A stretch of DNA of 64,000 nt, from assembly GCA_002633005.1 (NCBI GenBank), contig NMRA01000157.1, forward strand, positions 404,988 through 468,987, given 5' to 3'. Positions 1-11,879 of the stretch are shown here, in pieces. Position 1 is the stretch's first letter, and each line of letters opens with the position of its first letter. The position numbers and the translations under genes were made by a program. This DNA is from Phoronis australis (taxonomy: Eukaryota > Phoronida > Phoronidae). Below the pieces are notes generated by a model that saw nothing but the letters and a program-made list of their open reading frames with translations, ran no database searches and was not told the DNA's origin.

Positions 1-289
1 ACCCATAGAGCACTGTGGCAGCAAAGAAAATTGGTTACCTTTTCATGCCCAAAATAGCTCTGGGATCCCGGTCTATACCGGTATCTTTGTTTACGTCTAA
101 ATTTATTTCCGATATTTTCGAAACTTTAATTGTCAGGATATTCTAACTGTACACTAATTTTATTCAATTATTTTGGTATTGTATGTTCGTCGTTTTGTTC
201 ATATTATTTGTTTAGCAGAGTTTCACCCAGAAAAGCACGCTCGATACATGTACTCGGCCTCGTTATTCAAAGCTGTGACTAATCCATGA
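1..289. other. No gene recognised
   Basis: I see no coding frame or structured element in this AT-rich stretch. A phrase around 55-80 (ctctggg followed by ccggtctata) recurs near 58070, so this edge is probably also old repeat. Confidence 0.4.
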
Positions 290-775
290 TCATATGCATT
301 TGTCTGAAACTATCTTTGTAAGTATACGGTATTTATCATTTGAACCATTTATTCCGATAAAACAGCCGGCGACGTCATGCCTTCTCCTTTCGTCAGTGAT
401 GGTCTCGGTCAGCACCGGTCATCAGCTGCAGCGCCGAGCCAGGCTCAATAATTTCAGTCAAAGTTTATTTTCCACATTTTGTCAACAATTTCGATACAAA
501 CTGCCCCTATTTGATTTTATTAAAGTTAAGGTCAGCTCTGCATTATTTTATCCACGGCTGCAATCGCTCAGCCGGCGTTCTTTTAATGCCTGAGTTCCTG
601 AATGGATTATACTTACAGTTTCGCCGTTGGCTCAAAATGACGGTGTGTTCTTTGGGCCTTGTCATGAGTAGCGCATTTATTTAAACTTTTTTTCGACTAC
701 AAATTATGTATCGGTTATGAGGTAGGCAATGCCTCGTTGCTTATAACTTCTTCTAATCATTTACTTATGGTTGAA
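290..775 (+). repeat. Dispersed repeat family R1, copy without internal insertion
   Basis: From about 290 to 775 this sequence is recognisably the same as 38140-39400 on the same strand. Shared landmarks in the same order are tgtctgaaact, gaccatt/gaacatt, tttgattttatta, gttcctgaatg and aaaatg(a/g)cggtgtgttctt. The copy at 38 kb is longer because a 0.78-kb mobile element sits inside it; this copy shows the empty site near 405-415. The short open frames here are by-products of the repeat and have no recognisable protein family. Confidence 0.65.
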
Positions 776-2859
776 AACGTGAAAAGGACATAATCAACAT
801 CCGATGAAGTGTTGGCGCACAAAACCTTAAAATATCCAGTTCTTTTCGACTGGAACACGTTTCGATTCGGGCTACATGATGTGCATCCTGGCAAGTGTTT
901 CTTCGTGCACTTTTTTGTCAAAATCGCGACAATTTGCATTCTATAAATAACCAATTAGCGGTTGGACGCAATGATGTTCAATTGTAATAAAGTCTGGCTG
1001 AAGTTTGTCAAAATCCTATTTCATCGCAACTCAGACTAGCAAGAAGTTCGTCCAAGCTTGGCAGACCCTGAAAGAGTTCTGTAGTAGTATTTGGTTTACT
1101 TTGCAAACTAAAGTGCCTGTGGTGAAGTTAACCTATCCGTTTAATAAGCTGCTACTGGTGTACATGTATATCGATAAAAACGAAGTCAACAACTCACGAG
1201 TTACGATGTGTTTACACAAAAAGCAATCATGTGAGGACTCCCCACAAGGAACTTTAATTAGCTCATTCGAGCGTTGAAGAGTGATGTGAGAGCATACAGC
1301 AAGTTAGGGTAATTATGGCCTGCCATTGTACATAACCGCACACAACAGTTCATACCTACTGATCCACATGTTTTGCAGAGGAAACTGAGCGGAATTGTTT
1401 TAGTGCAACAGCGCCACCTTTATGCCCGACTCGTAGATACCTGTGCATGGGAAACAGTAGAGGTTTGTCGCAAAGCCCTTTGGGCACTGCGCAGGCTTAA
1501 ATCATCACAACGTCCCAAACTGCCACAACAATTTTCGAGTGTGCCGCTGTAGCGTAAAATGTTTCACAGGAATAATATAGCTATTAAGGCATGACGTCCT
1601 GCCAAAAAATGCGGGCTTTCATAAACTTAAACAAAACATGTGTTAGTCTTGTAACAAGAACAAAACCTTTTTCTTAACTGCTGTTTCAGCGGAGTGCTTC
1701 AGAGGTGTACGCAAACAGTCACCAGATTCAAAGGTGTACATATATAAACAATAAAACCGGGTTGCAAAACTTGCTCGTATTCAATTACCGGAGACCCATC
1801 TTAACACGGCGTAAACACTTGCCGCCAACAACAGATGCAGTTACTTTAGTCATTGACACTCTTACGTCGTACATTTTCCAATACAAGTGACCGAAGTGCG
1901 CTATCCAGTTTCCACAAAGCAACTTCCTCTGACGGCCAACCAGCACTGTCTCATTTGTCCGGACTACGAGTGCTTCTGTATCTCTGGTGGAGTAATGGGT
2001 TCACGGAAGAATGTTTGGCGAGTAGTATTTTTTTCGTGGAAAAGGTGCCGGTCTTGGTAAGAGTGGGTTTCCACCCTGAACTGTCTTGTAGTCAGCCTGA
2101 GTTTTCAAGTGTACTACAGTCTTAGTTATACACTCGAAAAAGTATACGAAAGACGAACTTCTGAAAAAGCATGAAACACTAATCAGCGCGTTTCACAGAG
2201 TGGCTAACTCCTAGAGATATTTTTCATAAAAAACCACCTCGAGCAGTTACTATGGGCTAATTGCAGCGTACAAGATACATCAGAGAGGGGTAAATGAGAG
2301 AGAACATTCATTTTTATGGTAAGAATATATACTTATATACACGTATGCCGTCAATATCAAACGAATTATTCGTTGACGCAGCAAGTATTAAATACTTCAC
2401 AATTGCAGGCTTGTTCTAACCTCTTAAATAGGTAACGCACATGCTCAACTGCTTTTATTAATTTTAAAACGCAGGAGCGCGAATGAAAAATTAAACAAAA
2501 GGTGGCAGCACCAGACAGCATCCTGAACATATTCCTTAAATATGCAGTAGCTCGCCACAACTTTTCAATAAAAGAAACTTGCTTTGCAACAGAAATACAA
2601 GAGTGGCGACAAACAACATTGATGAAAATGGTCAATGCCGGTGCCTTCAACCAGGTCTTACAAATCAAGTTTACTAGAAGGCTTAACAAATACCACCATT
2701 TCGAGTTGTTTCGCGCTTACGGTTTTCTCCAAACAAATTCCACAGGTTAAGTTGTTGTATATAGTGAGGTTCTAACATATCAGGGATAACGTCAGTTTCG
2801 CTCAAGAGTGGCTGCACATTTCAAGACAATGCAAATGATGTACTGAACTTGTAATGATA
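776..2859. other. No gene recognised
   Basis: About 2 kb with only short unrelated open frames of at most 107 codons and no domain I can identify. Long LINE or LTR signatures are absent. It may be the upstream or LTR portion of the BEL/Pao relics that follow, but I see no repeat pair proving this. Confidence 0.35.
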
Positions 2860-3975
2860 CCCGCGCTAGTTTCCACTTTAATATAGTCCTAACAACACCA
2901 TCTTTTCCAGGGAACATTTCTAGAACCACGATCATGGGAAAAGCTAAACGTTTAATATTGTCTTTCTTCTCTGACAAGGCAACCCTGCTGTATGGTTAAG
3001 ATAGGCAGAAAAACCTTTGACCAAGTGTGCTAGATATCTCTGGTAATCGTCTCTCTGCATGTACAGCTGTATGTTGTCCAAAAAGCATTTCCACGTGACT
3101 GACGCTCAAAGAGAATTTGCAGTGTAGCTATTGAAATAGATAAAGACATCAATGCTAATACACTTGAGGATAAAATCCTGTACTTCGACCAGTAGAGAAA
3201 AGTGATCCACAGGATTACAAGTACAGGTATCCATATCGTCGCCCACAACTGTATAGTCTTCAGTTAATACATGGATTTTGTGAAGGGTGGTTTCTAACAC
3301 AGCTTTTGCCAAGCAACGAGATCCAAGACATTTCCTGAATCCTGACTTCTCTGATCAAACCAGTGGCATCCAGAATTATTCCCATCAAGGTTAGTGAGAG
3401 GCTATACATTTCCATTTAGGTTCTTTATTTCCTGATAAGCATTCATAAAAGTCTTAGCACAATCTAGGACATCTGCTTGCAACAAAACGTCGAATGACCA
3501 TCAAGCAATAATTTATGTTGAGTGATTCAATTTAATCTAAATGTACAGCTCTAACACAATTAAACAGTAAAACATGCAGTTCTGTGTCTAGATCAGAACA
3601 ATACAATGTCCCATAATAGTCTAGGACTGATTGTGCGACTTAAATTCGTAATGTTGCACCAGATTGTGAGCAAGTCTTAGTATGCTGTCTACAAGACATA
3701 CAGTGCTTACACGCAGACTTAGCACTCTGTCTTAGCCCACTAATCCAGTATGCACTAGAGAAACCCCAGCGTGAATCATAAACGAACGTTGGAAGCGCAC
3801 CACATATCCGTTAGGTAGAATAATACTGTGTTTGCTCTCGTGTAGGTCGAATCTGATAACTGGAAACGTCCCTTCATTCTAATCAAGCCACCAATGGACA
3901 AGATAGTTACATGGAAGCAATCTTTTTTAAAACTGACAGGGGTAGCTACAAGTGACAATAGGGGCAAGTACACTT
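2860..3975 (-). pseudogene. BEL/Pao-like retroelement integrase region, decayed (copy A)
   Basis: Read on the minus strand with several frame changes, this holds the usual BEL/Pao order. At 3940-3840 is a pre-integrase block (GGLIRMKGRFQLSDS). At about 3815-3665 is an H2C2-like zinc-binding region, with IHAGVS followed by CKHCMSCRQH. At 3620-3535 is the first catalytic aspartate context (DYYGTLYC ... VRAVHLD). At about 3490-3400 is the second aspartate region, including IRRFVASR and DCAKTFMNAYQEIK. A central stretch (KAVLETTLHKIHVLTE) lies at 3310-3200, and a C-terminal VLEMFPGKDGVVRT block at 2950-2890. Integrase inserts cDNA of the retroelement into the genome. Stops and frameshifts throughout make this a fossil. 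The family call rests on remembered motif order; no LTRs were found. Confidence 0.65.
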
Positions 3976-4069
3976 CAAAGGGTCAAAGGTTAACCCAACA
4001 CATACACCTGTACATGTATATAGGATTCATTTACATCGTGAAGTGTAGAAAACCAAATACTTACTTTTA

Positions 4070-5260
4070 AAGGGTACAATCGACCCAAGCTCCCCTCTTT
4101 TCATGACCATTAACTAAGAAAAGAACAGTTCTTGTGTGACCATCAGGTCCACAAAGTAGATTTGTGACACGACCAAGATTCCAATTAAGTCTGAGTTTGG
4201 AATGATCATATACAGCATGGTCGTTTTTTTCTCAACAACGCTGACATTCCCAGACCCGTGAATCTGTTGGAAAAGTGTTTTCAGCTCAAAGAACTATATT
4301 CATTCTTAAGTCAACGAAGGAAATAATCATATAACAACGCACGGTGAGCTTCTGCAGCTCTAATTTGACTAACACTCCCGTGAGCCTTGTCATCACCGTC
4401 ATCCACTTCCTACTGAGGCGAACTTACCCTCTCTTACAGCGCCACCAAAACTGAAAAGTGGTCCGGTGGAAACCGACACACCGAATTCCGTGTTTGAGCA
4501 TCAATGCGCATGCCTTGGCCGGAAGTATACCGAGCACATCCCCACCACTTTCACACGATTTAATGCACTGTATTTGTTTGCATTTCAGCCACTGGATCGA
4601 GGTTCCCCTGATTTTGTTAACTTCGAACACTGCCCGTTTTAATAGATTGTAACTATTCGAGTCAACGACATGGTCATCATAAATGTACATGTACTTCATA
4701 ACCGTAAGCTGAACGGGGTTTTCCCAATTTCAACCAATGGGAATGGCTGAATGTTATGGCGTCACTTTCATTATTTTAACCAATGAGAAGCCATGTTAAA
4801 GAACACCCGACAGTGCTTACCTTTCGTGGCACTGCGAAAGAGTGTAAATTAAACTTCTGTCATGACCAAACAATAGCATAGATGATATTAATGGCCGTAC
4901 ATCATCTATTGACCAGGCACATAAGTGAGCCATAGTTTAACAGTGTCTGTACATTCTTTACTAAAGTGTGCATTTCCTGAAAAGAGATGAAACTACGCCA
5001 CAAAATTCCATCATTCCAATGACAAACTCATCCCCACTAGGAGCTTCTGGCTGAACCAGAAGCAAATGCGACTGGGCAGGAAGTAATCATGTTCTTCGTC
5101 ACTAGACCCAAACTGAAACAAAAATTCCATTTCTTCTGCCGCGCTTTTGAAGTTCGTAGCGTTATCAGAATGGCAAAATTTGGGTACAGAATACGTACTA
5201 CAGAGACGCCTACAGGCCTGCAAAAACGAAAAAACACGTATGCCACTCAAACTTTATCAA
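4070..5260 (-). pseudogene. BEL/Pao-like retroelement integrase C-terminal half, decayed (copy B)
   Basis: A second relic on the same strand, upstream of copy A in the direction of reading. At 5230-5100 it shows FLQACRRL, CHSDNATNFKSAAEEMEF and a following SSDEEHDYF, which fits the second catalytic aspartate region of BEL/Pao integrase. At 4270-4080, in shifted frames, it shows WNLGRVTNLLCGPDGHTRT followed by VLFLVNGHEKRGAW, the C-terminal block typical of this family. The intervening 4424-4699 stretch is open but I do not recognise it; it may be an inserted or badly eroded segment. Because copy A restarts at the pre-integrase block after copy B has reached the C-terminus, these are two elements or a duplicated one, not one continuous gene. 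Confidence 0.6.
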
Positions 5261-5950
5261 GTTTTAGCTTGAAAACTCAAAGGGAATAAGCATATGATAC
5301 AGTTGAGAGTGGAGTTACCGGTATTTGCCGCAAAAGCTACTCTTACGCGAATAGTCACTGAATTTTTAGGCACAAAGAATTGGGGTAAAATTGTGAATCA
5401 GTCTCATTGCACAGGTCCTCAGTAACTACTTATACAGTGTATGTATCCTTTCTCCGTGTATAGTAGTAGTAGGAACACACTTTATGCATTTTAAAAATAC
5501 AATTAATACAAATTGTAACTTATGGAGATTCCGTGAAGGACCCGAAGGGTCCGTTGATCACGGAGCTACCAGAGTGAAAATTGCAGTTTTGCGTATAATC
5601 AGAATTCCAAAATTAGGCGATAATGTAATTTAAACTACTTGTAAAAGTACTAGAAGAGATTATTGAAAAACGTTACACGAAAGCATTTGGGAATATTCCA
5701 TTCAAGTTCATGACTTTCAAAACACACGTTCCTAAAATAAATTGTAATTAGGATAACGAATGGGTAAATTTTTCTAAGTAACACTTTCAGGAAGGTTATT
5801 AGTAATATGAGGAAAAACATTGGGAACTGTATCTTCTGCAAATGATTTACAACTGTAGCACAACGTGGAGTTTGTAGAAGATGTCGTTGCCCAGTGTAAA
5901 GTTCATGAACAGACCCAGGGGTTATTAAACTGAACTTATTATAATGAAGT
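5261..5950. other. No gene recognised
   Basis: AT-rich sequence between the BEL/Pao relic and the left TIR of the THAP transposon at 5951. I see no supported feature. Confidence 0.35.
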
Positions 5951-7512
5951 TAAAAGAGAATGCCACCCGATTTAATTAGTCTTTTTGCCGTGTTAATCGG
6001 TCTATATCCACATTGCCTCGCACGCAGTCGACCTTACCTTGCCAAGAAGTGTCGCGTTAACCTGTGAGGAAGGTGAGAAACGACGCTACCGACGTCAGTG
6101 GTTCATATGGAAAGTGAATGCCGCTATGTTGCGGTGCATGTCCCCGCGTGTCCGAACTAAGCAGCTGCGAGGAAAGCGGGTATGTCGTTTTTACTTCCTC
6201 GAGAGTCCGAAATGCTTAGGAAGTGGCATATGGTAGTGAAGAATGAAATGTACACTGTAAATAGCAAGTATGAGACCGTGAAACATCTCCGTGTCTGTGG
6301 CCTGCAGACGTCGACAGTCCCTGACGAATGCCGGGTTACCAAATAACTCCATACGTTCCGTTGTCTGAGCTTGTTCACGGTGCCTCTCTAGTATTTCTTC
6401 ATCACTGTATTCCTGTTCGAATTGATAGCCTGTAAAACTTAACGATCCACCTGCGAAGTCGGGACTGATGAGCTCTAGCTCGTCCGAAGTCGGGACTGAT
6501 GAGCTCTAGCTCGTCCGAAGTCGGGACTGCGATGAGTCAGATGCCATGTTGGCGTTTATTACTGAGCGTTCTGTTTCAAATGAATTATTCTCACCCTAAC
6601 AAATACTTATACAAAACTGAAACAAAGTCTGTCTCATTAGATGCAATTTGTAATACCTTTAGAGTGTTCGTGATTGCTAATGATTTGAGAAGCCAGCAAT
6701 GAATAAATCACTGCGTTACCGGCTTTAGGTGCAATAAAACTAATTGACGGGACACCTAGGCCTTGTTAACTCATGCTAATTTAGTGTTTGCTGGCAGAAA
6801 TTGTTGTGAAACAACTCGATTTCCATCCGACGGTCAGGTGTTAGGGGAATCTTTATTTACATTTACATTACTCAAATAATGATTGTCAATGTACAACTTC
6901 TGTCCTGACGGTGCTGTGGCCAAAGCGGAACCTGAATTTGCGGCTCCCGACGAGTAAGTAGATTTGCAGTTTCGTGGCTAATTCTACCAACATAATCACG
7001 TGCACATTGCTTTGGCTCACTAGTATAGTATTTTCTTGACTGGAAGTTTAGTTTCCACTGAAATTTGGCTGGTTTATGTTCGTGATGTCTGATCAGTTTT
7101 CGAGCCACTGGCGGGGATAACGAGTCAATCCGGCCGGCTGCGACGGACCTGATCGGGCTCCGAACCACTGACCAGGCTAACAAGCGTTTTGTGTTTAGAA
7201 CTCATAAAATCACAAGTCTAAACAACACAGATCTAGGTTCTCCTGTCTGTATCTCACGGAAAAGGCTTCGAAATTATCTCCGAACAGACCTCGAACTCCT
7301 GCTACGGACCTTATTGTCCTGCCAAACTTTGTAGGCTACGGTGTGTCCAAATACAATGTACCAATAAATCCGTAAGAGCGAAATAAAACAACACGTTTTT
7401 ATCAGAACTCAGTGTATTTTAAGGTGATTTATTGGTGTTAAACGATGACTTCAAGCGATAAGCTGACACCAGTAACCCGTGTTGTGAACTGCTGAAGAGA
7501 CTGCGTGACCTG
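5951..7512 (+). mobile_element. THAP-domain TIR transposon, copy 1 (right end missing)
   Basis: The left end carries the family TIR (TAAAAGAGAATGCCACCC). From there the sequence follows the intact 22057-23718 copy almost to its end, then diverges at about 7512, so roughly 200 bp and the right TIR are lost. At about 6116-6340 is a degraded THAP zinc-finger region (LRC...SPRV... then SPKCLGSG), which in better copies reads as a C2CH DNA-binding domain. Frameshifts and stops prevent translation. A 31-bp tandem duplication lies inside. No transposase catalytic domain is visible, so copies of this length are likely non-autonomous. Family identity with the other copies is direct from sequence; placement in the P superfamily is inference. 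Confidence 0.75.
6455..6529. repeat. 31-bp tandem duplication inside THAP transposon copy 1
   Basis: Two identical 31-bp units at 6455-6485 and 6486-6516, each beginning gaagtcgggactgatgagct, are followed by a partial third unit. The other copies of the transposon have a single unit, so this is local slippage in copy 1. Confidence 0.9.
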
Positions 7513-8576
7513 TCAATCATTAGCACGTGCTTGGTTGTCTAAGTGTCCATTGGGAAAAGTCGACGGCTAACTGGGCAGCTTGTAAAAAACATGTAAACTT
7601 GGGTCGTGTTCACTGGTGAAATCCAAATCCAAATACGCACTTCAATAAACTTGTGCGAAATTTAAAAGTTGTATAATGTATGCTCTTACATTTGTTTATT
7701 GAGCTTGTGGTAACAGGTATAATGTGGGACATTCATATATGTTTGAAAAGTATAATTTGAGTTTAATTACCAGCGGACAAGTGTCGTATAGGTCATGACA
7801 AGTACAATGTACATGTACATTTCATTTCTACTTGTCCGACTAGGCAAGTTAAATTATAAGTTAGTCCTAAAGACGAGGAAAGTTAAAAACAACAATTTGC
7901 TTCCCTGTCAGATTTCACATAACAGTTTAGTCATCGATAATTCTTCAATCCCCTAATGATATTCCAGACTTTGTTTGCCGTCCCGTTCAATGATGAACTC
8001 TGAATTCCTGCCTATAATGTACTACGTGTATTGTTTTTAACTCACTCACAAAACGTCAACAAACCTGATTCATCCCAATAAAACGCAAAGATACAATATC
8101 AAAGTTTTGACATCAACGTAGGCCTACAAGGCAATGGGTTCTACGCAACAATTAAAACAGGGGTTGACCAGTAATCAAACAACTGCTGCCCAAAAACATT
8201 GTCTACTGAAGTTTCGGGCTCTTAACACCGACCACCGCTGGCAATTAAGATACAAACTTTTGAAATTCGACCTCCCGCCGTCAAAGAAAATGTTCAATTC
8301 GAACTCTCTCTCAAAAATGTTGGTTGCAGACCTGTGATATGGTAACCGGCCGACTCGCGTACCGGGGTCACCGGCCCACCACTGCATTAATGAAAAAGAA
8401 AATTTCAATATGCCGTCAATCGTTGTGAAAATGTTATTTTTAGGAGGAAATGAGGCAATGAATAACAGTTACAGAACACTCAGCATTCCACGTTACTCCT
8501 GTCATTGTAGCGAGATCTGACGATCATGTAGTTGAGTTGATGTTGACGGATTTTGTATGTGATAAAATAAACACAG
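7513..8576. other. No gene recognised
   Basis: About 1 kb of AT-rich sequence with ORFs up to 77 codons that match nothing I know. A phrase at 7508-7550 (gacctgtcaatcat.agca.gtg) recurs at 46165-46200, suggesting a small dispersed repeat. Confidence 0.35.
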
Positions 8577-8652
8577 TCTTAGACGGAAGCCATCTTTATT
8601 CCAACTCCCTCCACTAGCGCCACCTAACAGTTACATAACTAACTACTCAACA
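8577..8652 (-). repeat. 3' LTR (start) of Ty3/Gypsy element 1
   Basis: The 76 bases from tcttagacgg to actcaaca recur identically at 14579-14654, the other side of the Gypsy coding region. On the minus strand the repeat starts TGTTGAGTAG and contains an AATAAA signal. It is preceded by a purine-rich stretch (GGTGAAGG) that could be the polypurine tract. That is where the 3' LTR of a minus-strand provirus should start. The LTR probably extends below 8577, but its partner is cut at a single N, so the end cannot be set. Confidence 0.7.
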
Positions 8653-8819
8653 CCTTCACCGTCTAGTTTTTTTTTAAGACTCAAAAACGTTAACAGAAAA
8701 AAAAATGATAAAGCTTATAGAAAACAAAGGTTAATACTAAAGTACATCAATGCTTGCTTACAGCAAACAGAAGCATCCTACAACCCCTGAGTGTAATGAT
8801 GTTACTATGTCTAAAACAC

Positions 8820-10853
8820 TTATTCTAGAAACCGTTTAGGAGTTCTCACTTGACGGCCGGAACGGGTGACATAATAGGGCCTATCACTGCTTGCAACAAT
8901 GGGTGGTGTTGGTGGGCCATTTTCGTTGGTAGAATGATTCTCAGAGAGGTCTGACTCCACCGTAGGCAAATTATTTTGAATGTTAATAGGCATAGGTGTC
9001 ACCACCGAAAGCAGGGGTGGGTTATACACCTGCTTGTGCATGCTCTCAAACTCAGAGTCTTGGTATCCCTGAACTACAGGATTTGATGGAGGCGCAGCAA
9101 GTCTCACTTGGGCTCTATTTCTACGAACCTGGCCGCGAGGTGTGTTAACAACATATGAACGCGGAGAATCATTACCTGCAACCTGCCCATAAGCCCAAGG
9201 ACCAGATTTATTATGCGGAGAAGGTTTAACATAAACAAAATCACCTGAACGTATATCAGGTACATCACATCTGATATCCTTATTATAGTTTAACGCAGCC
9301 CTTTGCCGTTTCTGCTCAATCTCAGACGAAACTAACGGAGAATACGCTGGAGTTAACAGTGACCTAGGAGTCGGAAGAGTACTTCTCGTTCGGCGACCCA
9401 TACACCGCTGTGCTGGACTCAACGTGTGACCCTGCTGAGGAGTATTACGATAGTACAACAACCCTAAAGTGACATCATCACATTTTTTAACAAGGGATTT
9501 AAACACCTTCACTGCCGACTCCGCTTTTCCATTACCCTGGGGCCAGTAGGGAGACGAAGTTTTATGTTCAATGGAATACATTGAGCAAAACGACGAAAAT
9601 TCACGACTGATATACTGTGGCGCATTGTCAGTCAATAGTACTTCGGGTATCCCGTGACGTGCAAAGTGAGCCTTCGTTTTTTCAATTACTGTCATAGACA
9701 ATGTATTTGGCAACAGGTCAATTTCAATAAAATCAGAAAAATGGTCAACCGTTACTAGGTACGCTTTCGAGTTGTACTCACATAAATCTTGGCTAACGAA
9801 TTGCCATGGATACTGTGGTATCGGTTGTGTCAACATAGGCTGCTTTGGGTTCTCTGAAGCAAATTGTGCACATTTACCACAAGCAGAACAATAATCTGTG
9901 ATATCAGCCCTCATACCCGGCCAGTAAATAATATCCTTGCACAACCTTATGCAACTTTCAGCACCAGCATGAGAGGAATGTATACGCTTCAGCATGTCCC
10001 GCCGAAGCGAAGCAGGTACAACAGCCTGTAAGCCCCGATAAACTATACCGTCCTGGACAGACATCTCGTCTCTTATTGACCAAAAAGGAGCAAGTTGCAT
10101 GGGTAGTTTTGATTTAGAATTTGGCCAACCATGTTGAATAACAGAACACAATTCTGTCAGCAAGGAATCAGAGGCTGTTCTTTGTTGTAACTCTTTCATG
10201 GTACTCGATGACAGCTGGGGATTATGTTCAGAGTCACAAAGAACTTTATCTACTCGAAATAGTTCAAAACTGTTAGGCTTAGCCTCGTTAAGAGCTAGAA
10301 GAGGGGCTCTAGACAAAGTATCCGCAATTAGTAGTGAAGTACCTTTCTTATAAATCACTGTCAGATTGTATCTCTGCAATCGCAACATTATTTTTTGCAA
10401 CCTACGGGGGGCTTTCGCAAGGGGCTTCTTAAATATTGTTTCTAGGGGCTGGTGATCCGTGTGTACAGTTACTTGTTTCCCGTATATCCAGAGGTCCCAT
10501 TTCTCACAAGCAAAACAAATTGCAAGTGCTTCCTTTTCAATTTGGGCCCACATTAGTTCATTGGGGCGCAAAGTGCACGAGACAAACGCAACAGGCTGCA
10601 ACTTACCACAAGTCGCAGGCTGAAGGAGGGCACCACCTAAACCAGAGTCTGAAGCATCCACCTGAAGGACAATCGGTTTAGTGTAATCAAAATAAGCCAA
10701 ACAAGGGGCATTCGTGATCATCTTTTTATTTTTTTGAAATGCTTGTTGTGCAACCTTAGACCAAACAAACATGGAATCTCTCCTAGTCAAATCGTACAGT
10801 GGCTTGACAACAGATGACAAGTTTGGGCAAAAACTACCAAGATAGTTGACCAT
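8820..10853 (-). CDS. Ty3/Gypsy element 1 pol: RNase H plus integrase
   Basis: A 677-codon open frame that continues the RT of the same element. Residues 1-60 are the RT tail. Residues 60-190 are RNase H: VLQVDASDSGLGGALLQ, then EKEALAICFACEKWDLW, then TVHTDHQPLE. The H2C2 integrase finger lies near residues 290-335 (HSSHAG ... CSACGKC). The DDE core includes VTVDHFSDF, LLTDNAPQYIS and a glutamate in NGKAESAVKVFK. A basic C-terminal region ends RSGRQVRTPKRF. The polyprotein degrades the RNA of the RNA-DNA hybrid and inserts the cDNA. The annotated start is only the first methionine after an assembly join at 10952; the real protein runs on from the RT. Frame and catalytic residues look intact, which suggests a fairly young insertion. 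Confidence 0.9.
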   Translation of the reverse strand: MVNYLGSFCPNLSSVVKPLYDLTRRDSMFVWSKVAQQAFQKNKKMITNAPCLAYFDYTKPIVLQVDASDSGLGGALLQPATCGKLQPVAFVSCTLRPNELMWAQIEKEALAICFACEKWDLWIYGKQVTVHTDHQPLETIFKKPLAKAPRRLQKIMLRLQRYNLTVIYKKGTSLLIADTLSRAPLLALNEAKPNSFELFRVDKVLCDSEHNPQLSSSTMKELQQRTASDSLLTELCSVIQHGWPNSKSKLPMQLAPFWSIRDEMSVQDGIVYRGLQAVVPASLRRDMLKRIHSSHAGAESCIRLCKDIIYWPGMRADITDYCSACGKCAQFASENPKQPMLTQPIPQYPWQFVSQDLCEYNSKAYLVTVDHFSDFIEIDLLPNTLSMTVIEKTKAHFARHGIPEVLLTDNAPQYISREFSSFCSMYSIEHKTSSPYWPQGNGKAESAVKVFKSLVKKCDDVTLGLLYYRNTPQQGHTLSPAQRCMGRRTRSTLPTPRSLLTPAYSPLVSSEIEQKRQRAALNYNKDIRCDVPDIRSGDFVYVKPSPHNKSGPWAYGQVAGNDSPRSYVVNTPRGQVRRNRAQVRLAAPPSNPVVQGYQDSEFESMHKQVYNPPLLSVVTPMPINIQNNLPTVESDLSENHSTNENGPPTPPIVASSDRPYYVTRSGRQVRTPKRFLE

Positions 10854-11111
10854 CCCTAGAAATCGTTCTACACCCTTTCAGTGGGGGCAGGCATGTCATT
10901 TATGGCTTTAACCTTGTTAGGATCAGCCTTAACACCAGACTCAGTAATTTGNCAGTGGCTTGACAACAGATGACAAGTTTGGGCAAAAACTACCAAGATA
11001 GTTGACCATCCCTAGAAATCGTTCTACACACTTTTTTTCAGTGGGGGCAGGCATGTCATTTATGGCTTTAACCTTGTTAGGATCAGCCTTAACACCAGAC
11101 TCAGTAATTTG
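10797..11111. other. Assembly duplication around N at 10952
   Basis: Bases 10797-10951 and 10953-11111 are the same sequence on either side of a single N. They differ by a shortened T-run and flank changes (caccctttc versus cacactttttttc). Both encode the same RT-tail residues. The simplest reading is two overlapping contigs or haplotigs that were abutted and not merged. Confidence 0.85.
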
Positions 11112-11879
11112 ATGGCCCATGAAATTGATAGACTTGAGTTTAAATTGAACTTTATTTGGATTTAGTTTTAAACATCTGCTCTGGGCTCTTTCCATGAGTC
11201 TCACAACATTTGCGTCATGATCACGTTCAGCCTCCGCTGAACTGTCTCCAAGACCAAAGATCAAAATATCATCAGCAATGCTTACAACACCCGGTAAACC
11301 ATCTAATGCTTCATGGATGCGTTTCTGGAATTCCTCCGGGGCAGAAGATGCACCATAAGGTAACCTAAGCCATCTGTATCTACCCCAAGGCGTTTGCATT
11401 GTGGTGGTCAGGCTTGACTCGTCATCAAGGCGCACTTGGGTAAAACCATCCAAGGCATCGACAATAGTAAAACACTTGTATGCTTTAGGAGAAAAGCGTG
11501 GTAGTAACTCATGAATAGTTGGAATCGTATACTTGGGTATGACAATAGCCTTATTGATTGTTTGACTAGGATCCAAACACAATCTTGTTTTAACATCACC
11601 TGACTCGGTGCGCTTCTCTACAACGTGCATGTTAGAGCACCAATCAGTTGGCTCATCGACCTTAACAAGTTTGCCAGATGCAACCATCTCATTTAATTTA
11701 GCTTTCACCCTTTCACGTTTTGCAACTGGTAATCGGTGAATGGGTGCATGAACTGGGGTTACAGAGGGATCCATGGTGAATTTTACAGGTTGACCTACAT
11801 CACCCAAACCCCGAAAATTATCTGGATATTTATCAAATAGCAAATCTTTTGNCAAGTTTGCCAGATGCAACCATCTCAT
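10941..11879 (-). pseudogene. Ty3/Gypsy element 1 pol: reverse transcriptase
   Basis: The minus-strand frame encodes a Gypsy-type RT that copies element RNA into cDNA. Visible motifs in order are TMDPSVTPVHAPIHRLPVA (entry to the fingers), KLVKVDEPTDWCSNMHVVEK, TRLCLDPSQTINKAI, TIVDALDGFTQV, WLRLPYGASSAPEEFQ, the catalytic SIADDILIFG, LNPNKVQFKL and MGHQITESGV. It ends in FLGMVNYLGSF, which repeats the start of the downstream frame. The N-terminal 15 residues come from a false junction at N 11852, and the C-terminus ends at the N join at 10952, so the present ORF is an assembly fragment of a longer pol gene. I call it broken as assembled, not necessarily broken in the genome. Confidence 0.85.

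Noticed and set aside
8134-8408. Overlapping ORFs on both strands at 8134-8408
   Set aside because: Neither translation resembles a known family; mirrored ORFs of this size are expected by chance.
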